64,000 nucleotides of DNA from Thinopyrum elongatum (lineage: Eukaryota; Streptophyta; Magnoliopsida; Poales; Poaceae): contig CM022303.1 of the NCBI GenBank assembly GCA_011799875.1, positions 276,840,904 through 276,904,903 on the forward strand. Reading direction: 5' to 3'. How positions within the stretch are numbered: position 1 is the stretch's first letter; each line of letters begins with the position of its first letter. A program made the position numbers and the translations under genes. This document shows, piece by piece, positions 9,803 through 22,205 of this stretch. The notes under the pieces were generated by a model. The model worked only from the letters and a program-made list of their open reading frames with translations. It had not been told where the DNA came from and searched no databases.

Positions 9803-11938
9803 TTAGGCCTCTTGCCACACACTCGGGTGGTACTTCTTCAAGTACTTGCCATTGAGAGCTCGAGGTAACAATGCTCCTTGTACATATTCCACCAAATATG
9901 AGTTTCTGGGAACTACTCTTGTAATCCTAAATGGACCTTCCCAACTCGGAGACCACTTCCTGAATTTTCTATCTCTTGAACCAAACGGCAGAATCACTTT
10001 CCAGACGAGATCGCCAACTTGAAAATTCTTCAACTTAAACTTTCTTATTGTAAGCTCTTGCCACCCTCAACTTGTCTCTCTCTCTATGGCCTTCAAAGCA
10101 GCCAAACGCTTATCAGCAACCTCATCAATATTGTACATCATCAAGTTATAAAAGTCTATTGCCGATAAATCATTTTGTTTGGCTATTCTCAAAGCATTCA
10201 AATTTACTTCTACTGGTAAAACGGCCTCTTGACCATATACTAGCTCATATGGAGTCACTTATGTAGCACCATGCCTTGAGATTCTATGTGCCCACAAAGC
10301 TTCAGACAACAACTCATGCCATCTCCTTGGATTATCCTCAATCTTATTCTTGATAAGCTTGAATAAAATTTTATTGCTGGACTCAGCTTGTCCATTAGCT
10401 TGGGCATAATACGAAGAGGAATTGAGCAACTTTATGTTATAAGATTCGGCAAATTCTCCGACTTGATGTGACATGAAAGATGAACCTTGATCTGTAGTTA
10501 ATGTTTGAGGAATGCCGAATCTATGAATAATGTGCTCAGTTATGAATTGAATTACCTCTGTATGTGTCATGTTCTTGAGAGGTACTGCTTCAGACCATTT
10601 AGTGAAATAATCGGTTGCCACCAATACGAACCGATGCCCCTTTGAGGAAGAGAGATGAATTTCTCCAATAAAGTCTAAACCCCATCCTCTGAAAGGCCAC
10701 GGCTTGATAATAGGATGTAACATAGCAGTAGGAGCCAATTGAATATCACCAAACTTTTGACATGCTTCACACCCTTTATAATACCTGAAGCAATCATTAA
10801 TCATAGTCGGCCAATAAAATCCAGCACGTCGTAGTAACCATTTCATCTTGGGAGCCGACTGATGAGTGCCACATATGCCTTCATGTACCTCTCCCATAGA
10901 AACTCTTGCTTGGTCCTCATCCAAGCACTTTAAAAGAACATCATCAACTGTTCGGCGATAAAGGTAATCATCCCTCATCGTGTATTTAAAAGCCATACGC
11001 CGAACAGCCCTGTCCACCCTTTCACTCGGATTGCGCAAGTAACCAACAATGGGCTTCCTCCAGTCGGGATTGTCACCTGCACTAGATTTTTTGTTAATGG
11101 TCGAATCAGTGGGGTCTGGTTCGGCCTCTATATTGGCAAGGGTAGACATCGGCCTTTGAGAAATATGAAACATGCCATCATCAACATGATAGCCGGATGC
11201 TTCTTGTGCCAACTCATTTGCTCTCCAATTGTCATGCCTAGATATATGAGCAATGCTAAAACAATCCAATGTAGAAATTATATCTAGACATTTATCAAGA
11301 TAAACATTAAGTGATTCGTCCAAACACTGAAAGACTTTGGATATTTGTTGCACTACTAGTAACGAATCACCAAAAGCCTCAGTATGTGTAGCACCTATAG
11401 CAATCAACATCTCTAGGCCGAATAACAATGCTTCATATTCCGCTTGATTATTTGTGCAAAAATATTCCAAACAGCACGAGGCCTCAAAAACAGCACCATG
11501 AGGAGATATATAAACAATACCAACACCTTGGCCATTGCTACAAACTAAACCATCAAAATATAATCTCCAAGGTACTAACGAAACAAGGATTATATCAACA
11601 TCATGCTTGTCATTAATACGATGCTCAACAATAAAATTAGCAACGATTTGGCCTTTCATGGATTTTAGAGATTCATAAGCCAAATCATATTCAATCAAAG
11701 CATAAGTCCACTTGCCAATTGTACCACTAAGAATTGGCCTATGCAACATGTATTTAATGACATCAGTTTGACAAGCTACTATGCAAGCACTCAGCACTAG
11801 ATAATGTCTCAATTTTGTGCAAGCATAATATAAGAATAGGCATAGTTTTTCAATAAATGTATACCTTGTCTCAGCGTCCAATAAGCACCTGCTCAAATAT
11901 GTAATAGCATGCTCTTTTCCTTCAGTATGTTGAGTCAA
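9803..11938 (-). pseudogene. pol: Element B pol: RNase H, second (archaeal-type) RNase H, integrase
   Basis: The segment opens with the end of the RT-linked RNase H (EGKEHAITYLSRCLLDAETRY). A second RNase H follows near residue 125: YFDG, NNQAEYEALLFGLE, GDSLLVVQQ and NWRANELAQ. This duplicated RNase H is a hallmark of Tat-lineage Ty3 elements. Integrase follows: HHCC zinc finger (HEG, GTHQ, CEACQ), then a DDE core with Asp in GLDFIGE, Asp in TTDQGSSF and Glu in NGQAESSNK. A TAA near 10259 (fits CAA to TAA before VTPYELVYGQEA) and a local frameshift at about 10034-10066 break the C-terminal domain, which ends at 9803 (GPFRITRV, NGKYLKKYHP). Confidence 0.85.
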
Positions 11939-11977
11939 AACAACACCAATAACACCTTCCTCTGCTGCAATGTAAAG

Positions 11978-13219
11978 CTAAAAGGGCTCCCTATGCTTGG
12001 GCACTTTCATCACCGGAGGAGTGCACAAATAATTCTTGATCTTCTCAAATGCTTCTTGCTGTTTTGCCCCCCGAGTAAAATCAACATCATTTTTTAATCG
12101 AAGGATAGGAGTAAATGCATCAACCTTCCCAGACAGATTAGCTATGAACCACCTCAAATAATTGACCTTGCCAAGGAACTTTTGCATATCTCTCTTGCAT
12201 GCTGGAGCCTCCACTTTTTGTATAGCTTCTATCTTTTTGGGATCAATCTCTATGCCATCTTCATGCATAATGAAACCCAAAAATTTGCCAGCTGACACGC
12301 CGAATGCACACTTCAAAGGATTCATCTTCAGTCCATATTTTTTTCATTCTTTCAAAAGCTGAACGCAAATCGGCCAAGTGAGATTCAAAAGCATCAGATT
12401 TGACAACAATATCATCAATATAGACTTCAAGTATGACACCGAGTAAATCATGAAAAATCAAATTCATAGCCCTTTGATACATGGCGCTAGCATTTTTTAA
12501 TCCGAATGTCATCACTGTCCACTCGAATAAACCAAGAAAACCAGGGCATCGGAAAGCCGTTTTGGACATGTCCTCTTCGGCCATAAAATTTTGGTTATAC
12601 CACGTATTGCCATCAAGAAAGCTAATGACTTTATGTCCAGAAGCATCATTAATAAGCATATCGGCTATTGTCATGGGATACTGATCTTTGGGTGTAGCCC
12701 TATTCAAATCTCTGAAATCAATGCATACCCTCAACTTGCCGGATCCTTTCTTCTCCACTGGGACAATGTTAGAAATCCACTCGGCATACCTGCAAGGTCA
12801 AATAAAATTAGCTTCAAGCAAATGACCGATCTCTTCCTTGATCCGGTCATATGTTTTTGGATTAAACTTTCTGGCCGATTGTTTGTAAGGTTTAAAACCA
12901 GTCTTTATAGGTAACCGATGCTCCACTAGCTCTCGGCTTAAACCTGGCATCTCATGATATTCCCATGCAAAGCAACAAACATATTCTTTCAATAGCTCGA
13001 TTAACTTAGCTTTACAATCGGCTTTCAATTTTTTTTTACAAACGTCGACCGATTGACTGAACCATCTTCAATATCTATCTCTTCTAATGGATCGGCCGAT
13101 GTAAAACCTTGTCCAAGTTTATCCATGTCATCCAACTCCTCAATAGACTCATACATATCGTTCTCGCTGGACCGATATTTTACAACATGTTTTCGTAACC
13201 ACTCGGAATTCGAATCCAT
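11978..13219 (-). pseudogene. pol: Element B pol: reverse transcriptase, frameshifted
   Basis: RT copies element RNA into cDNA. Reading leftwards: a connecting acidic segment (13219-13028); a frame change at an A-run near 13030; the RT N-terminus (EYHEMPGLSRELVEHRLPI); a TGA at 12798-12800 in place of Arg; KLRVCIDFRDLN; and the catalytic block VYIDDIVVKS near 12400-12430. A 1-base gain in an A-run (about 12338-12346) shifts the frame. The RT end continues as NPLKCAFGVSAGKFLGF to 11978. The catalytic YIDD is preserved but no continuous protein can be made. Synteny PR-RT-RH-INT is the Ty3 order. Confidence 0.85.
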
Positions 13220-13469
13220 TTAAATATATCATACCTTGGATCCGATTGCACTAAGTCAGCTTTAAAGAGATGGGCACGAAACCATTCTTGGTCGCGCTGA
13301 GAAAATCAAACTCTGACAAGTCGCGCCCCGTCTAGCAAGTAGCATTGGGGTGTTGCCAATCCACCGATGCATCGGCCAAAGCAACACAGGTTGAGTTATC
13401 CGCATGAATGACTTCCACTTCATCATCAACCCACTGGATCAAAAACTGGTGCATAGTGGATGGCACACA

Positions 13470-13955
13470 CTAGTTTGGATGAACCCAATCACGGCCTAGT
13501 ATGACGTTGTAGTTACCTTGCACCTCGGCGACAAAGAATGCAGTAGCCAAAGTTTTGCTTCCGACTGTAAGTTCCACACACATCACACCTTTGGCTTCTG
13601 TTTTTTCTTTGCCTTCAAATCCATTAAGCACCATATTCTTCTTTATCAACTCTTCATCATGCAAACCCAATTTCTTGAAGACCGAATAAGGCATAAGGTT
13701 TACCACAGCACCACCATCAACAAGCATCCGAGTGAGCGGTGACCCATTAATATGTCCTCTGAGATACAATGGTTTCAGATGCCTTACTGGTTCTTTTGGC
13801 TTCTCGAATATTGCATTTTTAGGGCCAAAACCCAGCTGAGCCACTTCCCCTCTTCATATACAGCGCGGAATTCAGCGGGTAAGTAATACACCATATTGAT
13901 ATCCATACCTTCATGAACCGGTGGACTTGTAGTCCAACATATTATCCTCTTCCCC
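13470..13955 (-). pseudogene. pol: Element B pol: retropepsin-type protease
   Basis: Aspartic protease that matures Gag-Pol. The active site reads LVDGGAVVNLMPY instead of the DSG/DTG of most retropepsins; the DGG form is common in grass Tat-type elements, so it is lineage-typical rather than damage. ILGRDWVHPN closes the domain. Coding-like sequence continues upstream to about 13955 (MVYYLPAEF) and then meets LTR copy 4 abruptly, so the N-terminal polyprotein, gag and primer site are deleted here. A stop follows the domain near 13470. Confidence 0.8.
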
Positions 13956-13958
13956 TAG

Positions 13959-15688
13959 TGTGTTAACACACGAACACATCACGTGTACCCTCGACGCCGG
14001 GGGTATGCACCACAGCTCATGTCGAAGGAGACCCGACCGACAGCACGATACGCAAGACAGTCGGCTGGTGCTTTTGCAGACCCAAAACCCCACACGCCCG
14101 GGAGCGACCCTGTCAGGGAGTGCAGCGGCTATGGGTTGCCCTAGTTCAATTATCTCACCCCTAGAGCCTCGGGATTCATAGCTCTCAAACTCGATGAACA
14201 GCGAAGAATGAGAGAGAAAAATAGTGGAGAGATAAAACGTTGATGAAAAAGTAGTATATTGATATGTCGATTGTGTGTTGTTCAATCGGCCATCACCCCT
14301 TACATATATATGAAGCAGCTGGACTTACCATACAAGCAAAGGATTCTTCTAGGCTTTCCTTACAAGAAAAATTACATCAATTCACGTCCTAGAGTCCTAG
14401 TTCTAGTTCAACTCGGATTCAGTCCGAATCTGGCCCATATTTCTGTCTTGCTGCTTGCGCGGGCCGTAGAACTTGCATATTTCCTCTGATCAAAATAGCC
14501 AACACATCAAATTTTTGCATCTTGACGATATGAACAACTCTTGTGTTGATCACTTTTCCAAATAAGGTCATCTTGAATACTCTGCGAAGCCATCTTTAGC
14601 CTACAGTCGGACTTGGTCATGTAGCTGACTGGACTGTCCGAGCCTTGTAGTGACTCTGCAGGCCGTATACTATCTCAGATGATGATGACCTCAAAACCAA
14701 AGTTGATCGTTTCAATGATACACACAACTTCCATGTTGAACACTTTTCTATCCGAGCCAATCTAGATAACCTGTCGGACACATCTTCAGCTTCTGGTCGG
14801 AGCACTCGGATCTGAATCTCTTCACTCGGATGTTAGAGTCTTCCACTCGGATCGCCCGACTAGACTTCTTCACTCGGATGTTAGAGTCTTTCATTTGGAT
14901 CGCCCGACTAGACTTCTTCACTCGGATGGCAACTTTCACTAGGATGGCAAAATTTTCACCTGGAGGACAATCTTTCACTCGAATGACTTCATTTTCACTC
15001 GGATGGCAATCTCTTACTCGATCGGCAAGCTTTCATTCCGATGGTAAACTTTTCACTCGGATGACTATATTTTCACTCGGACAGCAATCTTTTACTCGAT
15101 CAGTAAGCTTTCACTCGGATGGTAAGCTTTTCACTCGAATTTCCCGACTGGAAACAAAGCCTGATCTTGTTTTCCCTCTCCAGGTCGCATACGACCTTGG
15201 ATTGAGATGATTTATATATGAAAATCGATCGTCTTGGCGAGACGAAACTTTTTTGTGCTGAAGGTTTTTCGATTCAAGACCGTCTTGATGACTAAATGAC
15301 TCGCGCGACCCATCAGACATGTGCCTGGTATCTCGGGCCATTTTTTCGCTTAGGGTCAGTCTGCAGTGTATTGCCTCCAACTTTTGCATACGAACTCGGA
15401 TTGAGATGATTTATATATGAAAATCGATTGTCTTGACGAGACAAAGACAATTCATGTGGATTGCTTCTTCATCCGAGGTCGTCTTTAAGGCATAATCTGC
15501 CAAAAAGCACTCAGAACACTAAATTCTGCCACTCGGAGTACAGTTTCGGCCCCTAAGTTGAGGTCGGATGACGATAACCAAAACATCAAAGTTGTTCCAC
15601 TCGGCGACATGAAAATTTTCATGCTGAAAACGCTTTCACTCGAGGCCATCTTATTTGCCTTTTATGCCGTGCCAAAATTTGATGTCAA
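13959..15688 (-). mobile_element. Element B LTR copy 4
   Basis: About 1730 bp, colinear with copy 3. The right end (GATGTCAAC) meets truncated Angela LTR sequence at 15688/15689. The sense 3' end at 13959 joins pol coding sequence within a few bases, without a primer site or gag. Confidence 0.85.
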
Positions 15689-17024
15689 CGTCACTACGTA
15701 ACTGGGTGATCATAAAGACGCTCTACAGGTATCTCCGAAGGTGTCTATTGAGTTGGCATGGATCGAGATTGGGATTTGTCACTCCGTGTGATGGAGAGGT
15801 ATCTCTGGGCCCTCTCAGTAATACAGCATCACAAGAAGCTTCCAAGCAAAGTGACTAAGGAGTTAGTTACGAGATGATGTATTACGAAACGAGTAAAGAG
15901 ACTTGCCGGCGACGAGATTGAACTAGGTATGGAGATACCAACGATCGAATCTCGGGCAAGTAACATACCGACAGACAAAGGGAACTACGTATGTTGTCAT
16001 AAAGGTTTGACCGATTAAGATCTTCGTAGAATATGTAGGAACCAATATGGGCATCCAAGTCCCGCTATTGGTTATTGACCGGAGAAGCGTCTCGGTCATG
16101 TCTACATCATTCTCGAACCCGTAGGGTCCGCAAGCTTAACGTTCGTTGATGATATAGTATTTTATGAGTTATGTGAGTTGGTGTCCGAATGTTGTTCGGA
16201 GTCCCGGATGAGATCACAATCATGACGAGGAGCTCCAGAATGATCCGGAGGTAAAGATTGATATATAGGACGATACTATTTGGTCTCCGGAAAGGTTTCG
16301 CAATGCACCGGAGTTTTATCGGAGTACCAGAAGGGTTCCGGGAGACCTACGGGGAGTTAATGGGCCTAATGGGCCAAGGGAGGGAACAAACCAGCCCACA
16401 AGGGGCTGGCGCGCCCTCGCCCTCGCTGCCAGCCCTATTGGGAAGGAAAGGGGGTGCCTAAGGCAGGGAGCCGCCGGCCCCCCCTCCTGCCTTCTCCTTC
16501 ACCCCCCTAGGAACGAAAGGAGGCGCCTAGGGCTGGCCGCCGGCCCCCTTGGGGCACCCTAGGCTTCCTCCCCTCCCCCCTCCACCTATATATATGGGAG
16601 GAGAGAGAGGGGCAGCACACACCACGAATCCCCAAGCCGTGTGCGGCGCCCTGTCTCCCTCTAGTTCTAGTTCCTCCTCCGTCCACATCTGTTGTGCTTG
16701 GCGAAGCCCTGCGGATAGTTTCACCACCACCGTCACCACACCGTCGTGCTGCCGGAACTCATCTACTACTTCACCTCTCTTGCTGGATCGAGAAGGCGAG
16801 GACGTCATCGAGCCAAGCGTGTGCTGAACACGGAGGTGCCGTGCGTTCGGTGCTTGATCGGTACAGATCGTGAAGGTGTACAACTACATCAACCGCGTTG
16901 ATAAACGCTTCCGCTTAGCGATCTACAATGGTATGTAGATGCTCTCCCCCTCTCGTAGCTATGCATCTCCATGGATATATTTTGCGTGTGCGTAGATTTT
17001 TTTCCATGCAACGTTCCCCAACCA
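15689..17024 (+). mobile_element. Angela 5' LTR lacking its 5' end
   Basis: Begins inside the LTR at CACTACGTAACTGGGTGATC and ends just before the primer site (CGTTCCCCAACCA). About 1336 bp remain of an LTR usually near 1.7-1.8 kb. The missing start is expected on the far side of element B, left of the window. Confidence 0.85.
16586..16596 (+). promoter_or_regulatory. TATA box of Angela LTR
   Basis: CTATATATATG followed by GGAGGAGAGAG. BARE-1 LTRs are known to drive transcription from a TATA box at this relative place. Confidence 0.6.
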
Positions 17025-17041
17025 TGGCATCATGAGCCAGG
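17025..17041 (+). other. Primer-binding site of Angela
   Basis: TGGCATCATGAGCCAGG directly follows the LTR CA end. This is the methionine-initiator-tRNA-type site seen in BARE-1/Angela elements. Confidence 0.7.
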
Positions 17042-18291
17042 TCTATGTGTAGATGATATGCACGAGTAGAACACAAAGGAGTTGTGGGCAGTGAGGTTCA
17101 TATTGCTTCCCACCAATGTCTTATTTTGATTCGGCGGCAATGTGGGATGAAGCGGCCCAGACCAACCTTACGTGTCCACGCACATGAGACCGGTTCCACC
17201 GACTGACATGCAACTTGTTTTGCATAAAGGTGGCTGGCTGGTGTCTGTTTCTCCTACTTTAGTTGAATCGGATTTGACTATGGCGGTCCTTGCAGAAGGT
17301 TAAATAGCAACTTGATAATCACCATTGTGGTTTTGCGTAGGTAAGAATGGTTCTTGCTAGTTGCCCGTAGCAGCCACGTAAAACTTGCAACAATGAAGTA
17401 GAGGACGTCTAACTTGTTTTTGTAGGGCATGTTGTGATGTGATATGGTCAAGATGTGATGTGATATATGTTTATGTATGAGATTATCGTGTTTTGTAATA
17501 ATTTCATGACTTGCATGTCGATGAGTTCGATAAGGCAGGAGCCTTAGGGTTGTCTTTAATTATTGTATGACCCTCGTGTCAATCACTTAAGCGCCATGTA
17601 ATTGATTTACTTTATCGCTATGCGTTAGCAATAGTTGTAGAAGCAATAGTTGGCGAGACGACCCCGACGCAACGATGGAGATCAAGGTGTCATGGCGGTT
17701 ATGATGGAGATCATGACGATGCTTTGGAGATGGAGATCAAAAGCACAAGATGATGATGGCCATATCATGTCACATATTTGATTGCATGTGATGTTTATCC
17801 TTTATGCATCTTATTTTGCTTAGAACGACGGTAGCATTATAAGATGATCCCTTCACTTAATTTCAAGATAAAAGTGTTCTCCCCGAGTATGCACCATTGC
17901 TAAAGTTCGTCGTTTCTAAGCACCTCGTGATGATCGGGTGTGATAGACTCTATGTTCACATAAAACGGGTGTAAGCCAGTTTTGCACATGCAGAATACTT
18001 GGGTTAAACTTGACGAGCCTAGCATGTACAGACATGGTCTCGGAACACTGGAGACCGAAAGGTCGAACGTGAGTCATATAGTAGATATGATCAATATAGA
18101 GATGTTCACCATTGAAGACTACCCCATCTCATGTGATGATCGGACATGGGTTAGTTGATTTGGATCATGTATCACTTAGACAACTTGAGGGATGTTGATT
18201 TAAGTGGGAGTTCATTAGTAATTTGATTATTTGAACTAAATTTATCATGAACTTAGTCTTAATAGTTTTTGCATATCTATGTTGTAGATCA
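17042..18291 (+). other. Angela untranslated leader
   Basis: A 1250-bp non-coding leader between primer site and gag, as in BARE-1, where a long leader holds the packaging and dimer signals. It opens with a block typical of the family (GATGATATGCACGAGTAGAA). No ORF is supported. Confidence 0.75.
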
Positions 18292-18411
18292 ATGGCACGT
18301 GCTATCGTTCCCTTGAATTTTAATGCGTTCCTAGAGAAAGCTAAGTTGAAAGATGATGGTAGCAACTACACGGACTGGGTTCGTAACTTGAGGATTATCC
18401 TCATTGCTGCA
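18292..18411 (+). pseudogene. gag: Angela gag, N-terminal 40 codons
   Basis: The ATG at 18292 starts MARAIVPLNFNAFLEKAKLK and continues to DWVRNLRIILIAA, the standard BARE-1/Angela gag opening. The frame is cut at 18411 by element H and resumes without loss at 40896 (QKNYVLDAPLGDRP) when one CTGCA copy is removed. The start is the only ATG in frame with the family gag. Confidence 0.85.
18407..18411 (+). repeat. Target site duplication of element H (CTGCA)
   Basis: CTGCA at 18407-18411 is repeated at 40891-40895. Removing H and one copy restores Angela's gag frame exactly, which proves the insertion boundaries. Confidence 0.95.
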
Positions 18412-19771
18412 TGATGTCTACCACGCAACCTTCTTCTTGTAGACTCGTGTTGGGCCTCCAAGCGCAAAGTTTTGTAGGACAGTAGCAGATTTCCCTCAAG
18501 TGGATGACCTAAGGTTTATCAATCCGTGGGAGGCATAGGATGAAGATGGCCGCTCTCAAACAACCCTGCAACCAAATAACAAAGAGTCTCTTGTGTCCCC
18601 AACACACCCAATACAATGGTAAATTGTATAGGTGCACTAGTTCGGCGAAGAGATGGTGATACAAGTGTAATATGGATAGTAGATATAGGTTTTTGTAATC
18701 TGAAAATATAAAAACAGCAAGGTAGCAAGTAACAAAAGTGAGCAAAAACGGTATTGCAATGATTGGAAACAAGGCCTAGGGTTCATACTTTCACTAGTGC
18801 AAGTTCTCTCAACAATGATAACATAATTGGATCATATAACAATCCCTCAACGTGCAACAAAGAATCACTCCAAAGTTTCTACCAGAGAACGTAGGACGAA
18901 AACGTGCATCAACCCCTATGCATAGATTACCCCAATGTCACCTCGGGAATCCGCGAGTTGAGTGCCAAAACATACATCAAGTGAATCAATAGAACATCCC
19001 ATTGTCACCACAGATATCCCATCGTAAGACATACATCAAGTGTTCTCAAATCCAATACTCAATCCAACATAACGAAACCTCAAAGAGCAAGACTCAACTC
19101 ATCACAACAAGAGATAGAGAGGAAAGAAACACCATATGATCCAACTATAATAAAAAAGCTCGCGGTACATCTGGATCGTGCCAAATCAAGAACACGAGAG
19201 AGAGAGAGAGAGATCAAACACATAGCTACCAGTACATACCCTCAGCCCCGAGGGTGAACTACTCCCTCCTCGTCATGGAGACCACCGGGATGATGAAGAT
19301 GGCCACCGGTGATTGTTTCCACCTCCGGCAGGGTGTCGGAACAGGGTCCCGATTGGTTTTTCGTGGCTACAGAGGCTTGCGGCGGTGGAATTCCCGATCT
19401 AGGTTTATTTCTGGAGGTTTTGGTATTTATAGGAGGTGTTGGCCTCGGGGACAAGTCAAGGGGGCCCATGAGGTGACGACAAGGTAGGGGGCGTGCCCTA
19501 GGGGGGCGCCCTCCACCCTTGTGGTTGCCTCGGGACTCCTCTCTGTTATCTTTTCGCTCCAGTATTTTTTATATTTTCCAAAAATATTCTCCGTAAATTC
19601 AGCTCATTCCGAGAACTTTTATTTCTGCACAAAAAAATGACACCATGGTAGTTCTACTAAAAACAACGTCAGTCCGGGTTAGTTCTAATAAAATCATACC
19701 AAAACCATATAAAATTGTTGTAAACCTGGCATGAATACTTCATAAATTATAGATACGTTGGAGACGTATCA
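18412..19771 (-). mobile_element. Element H 3' LTR
   Basis: 1360 bp. Sense start TGATACGTCTCC at 19771, directly after the polypurine tract; sense end at 18412. A longer GA-repeat (about 19196-19212) distinguishes it from the other LTR. A TATA box (complement of 19423-19432, TATAAATACC) lies in the sense middle. Confidence 0.9.
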
Positions 19772-19784
19772 GCATCCCCAAGGT
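19772..19784 (-). other. Polypurine tract of element H
   Basis: The sense strand reads AACCTTGGGGATGC immediately before the 3' LTR TGATACG. The same CTTGGGGATGC core recurs inside the element (see the 741-bp repeats). Confidence 0.6.
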
Positions 19785-20748
19785 TAATTCCTGCTAGTCC
19801 TCGAGTAGGTAAATGATAAAAGAAATAATTTATGAAGTGCGAATGCTAGCAAGTGCACAAGTTTGATCAATAATAATTTCAATCACCTTTTCTAGCATCA
19901 TTATATATCATAAACAGTAGCTCATCTCATAAAACTTCTCATGATCAAGTAGCAAGCTATTCACATGTTAAAGCATAGACCATAAACTTTCTTGAAAACT
20001 AACAAACTATGTTCTCAGTCATCAAACAATTGCAATTCATCTTATTTTCAGGAAGGGTCTATGTAAGAGCTTTGATTTAGCAAATTCCACATACTCAACT
20101 ATCATATAGTCTTCCATGATTGCTATCACTCAAAGCATATTTTTAGAACAAATAGCATCCATCGAACACAGAGAAAGATAGGGGCTTAATGTTTCGCCTC
20201 CCAACTTATTTATCATATAGATAATTGTCAACAATAATAATTCATGAACAAATATATTTGAATGGCCATATATGCTTAGATCTTTCCCCATCACATGATG
20301 CTTGCCAACTAAAGCGTAGGTTGGAATGAGAAGGAATACTACTGACTCTTGCATAAAAGTAAAAGATAGGCCCTTCGCAGAGGGAAGCAGGGATTTGTAG
20401 AGGTGCCAAAGCTCGAAGCTTTTAAAACAGAGATGAATATAATTTTGAGAAGTATGCTTTCATTGTAACCTTAACGACCGAGAGTTCTCACTATCTTCCA
20501 TGCTAGACACATTATAGGCGGTTCCCAAACAGAATGGTAAAGTTTTTACTCCCCCTCCACCAACAATCACACTCCACGGCTGATCTGAAACAATGGGTAC
20601 CGTCCATACCAACAACAATCCTGGGGGAGTTTTGTTTGATGATTATATTTCGATTTGATTTCGAGCATGGAACTGGGAATTCCGATTACCAGCCACTTTC
20701 TCGTGAATGACAAGTGAATCAACACTTATCGTGAGAATAACCACCTAG
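19785..20748 (-). other. Element H internal region, 3' part, non-coding
   Basis: AT-rich sequence between the polypurine tract and the insertion of element C. I see no supported ORF or RNA gene. Confidence 0.6.
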
Positions 20749-20753
20749 CATGG
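20749..20753 (+). repeat. Target site duplication of element C (CATGG)
   Basis: CATGG at 20749-20753 is repeated at 36054-36058, flanking the TGTAACACC...GCA ends. Confidence 0.9.
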
Positions 20754-22205
20754 TGTAACACCCCGGGAATCATGCTACAGCAATCTTCCCTTAATGGTGG
20801 CCATGTCATCAAGATTACTATGCAAATGGCCACTTGTCCAAGATCAAAGTCAAATTCAAATTTAAATTGCAAGTGAAATAATTATTTCTTCAAACGGTAC
20901 AACTAAAATGTTTGAATAATTCTATAAATTTCCCTGATCATTGTAATGTTAAAACCAACTTCACTTGAATCACAAATAAATTCCTAGGAAATTAATAAGT
21001 GGTCGAGCAATGAATAAAATGGCCTTTTCAAAATAAATGATTATTTATTTAACTCCAGTTGCCCCCAAACTTTTTGTGCTAGCTCAAAATAATCTGTATT
21101 ATTTATGTGCCAAATTTCATGTTCACCAAAAATCGTTGGGTACAAAAAAAGAAAATAGAAAACGGTGCCAGAAATATAAAACAGAAAAAGAAAAAAAAGG
21201 AAAGAACCAGCCCCCCCTCCCCGCTGGGCCAAACGGCCCAGCTGGCCGCCGCACTGGCCGGCCCACCTGGCCCAGCCGGCCTCCCCCACTGCCCCGCTTA
21301 ACCCCCACCCCCACCGACCGAAACCCTAGCACATCCCCATCCTTCCCCTCGGGCCCCCACGCTCTCTCTCCCCCCCTCGAGTTCGTCCGCCCGTGCACAC
21401 CGCCGTCGACCGGCGGCCATCATCGCTTCCCAGCCCCGCGACGGTGTCCAGAGGCCCAGCCGCGCTTGTCCACGCCGTACGCACTCACCAGCGCAAGCCA
21501 CGGGGGCCCCTGCAACCAGATCAGGCGTCATCCCCACCTCCGACCGCCCCTACCTCGTTGTTGCCACCGCAGCACCGGTGCCTCCCCGACCCTCTCCGGC
21601 CTCTCCCTGGCTCGGTGGTGAGCTCCTCGCTCCGTCCACCCTTCCTCCGCGTCGAATACACCGTCATAGGCCGCCGTTCCCACCCCCCCCCCCCCGCCCG
21701 CGTCCGAGCTCGCGTGGCCGCGCCCCCTGCTCCCCAGCGAGCCGCTGCGCCCGCTGCGCTGCTCTCCCCTGCGCGCCCGGCCTGCTCACCCCTCCGTGCG
21801 CCCCCCTGCAGGCCAACACCGAGCCCCGTGCCTCGCCTGCGCGCACACTCGCAGCCCCCACGCAACCCCCCCCCCGCCAGCACGCGTCGCTCGCCGCCTA
21901 TAGCTCGTCGTCCCCGCCACCCCTGCCTGCGCCCGGCTGCGCCTGGCCGCGCCGGAGGCCGCCCCTCCCGCTGCTTGCCGCGCCCCTCGGCCGGCCATGG
22001 ACGCCCGCGCCTGGGCACAGCCCCTGTGGCCTGCTGGCCCACTGCCAGGTGGGACCGGCCAAAAATATTAAAAACAAATAAAAATAAATAAGTAAATATT
22101 AGTTAATTAATTAACTAATTAATTCTGATTAATTAACACTAATTAAGTTTAATTAAACAAATGGCTAATTAACCCAATTAACCAGTTAATTAGTGCTGAC
22201 AGTCA

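Larger units (their letters stand above)
3424..15688 (-). mobile_element. Element B: rearranged Tat-type Ty3 retrotransposon with four LTR copies
   Basis: Minus-strand order is: LTR copy 4 (15688-13959), partial pol (13955-9803), polypurine tract, LTR copy 3 (9633-7915), LTR copy 2, LTR copy 1, primer site, gag (4855-3424, cut by A). LTRs start TGTTGAC and end AACACA on the sense strand. The pol next to copy 4 has no primer site or gag; those lie only beside copy 1. The array therefore holds parts of at least two tandem elements. Dual RNase H in pol supports the Tat lineage. It abuts a 5'-truncated Angela LTR at 15688/15689. Confidence 0.8.

Noticed and set aside
21393..22091. Long Pro/Ala-rich ORFs in the GC-rich LTR block of element C (also 32410-33396)
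   Set aside because: Overlapping open frames occur on both strands because the sequence is GC-rich. They shift frame between the two LTRs through C-run length changes. No domain or conserved frame was seen.
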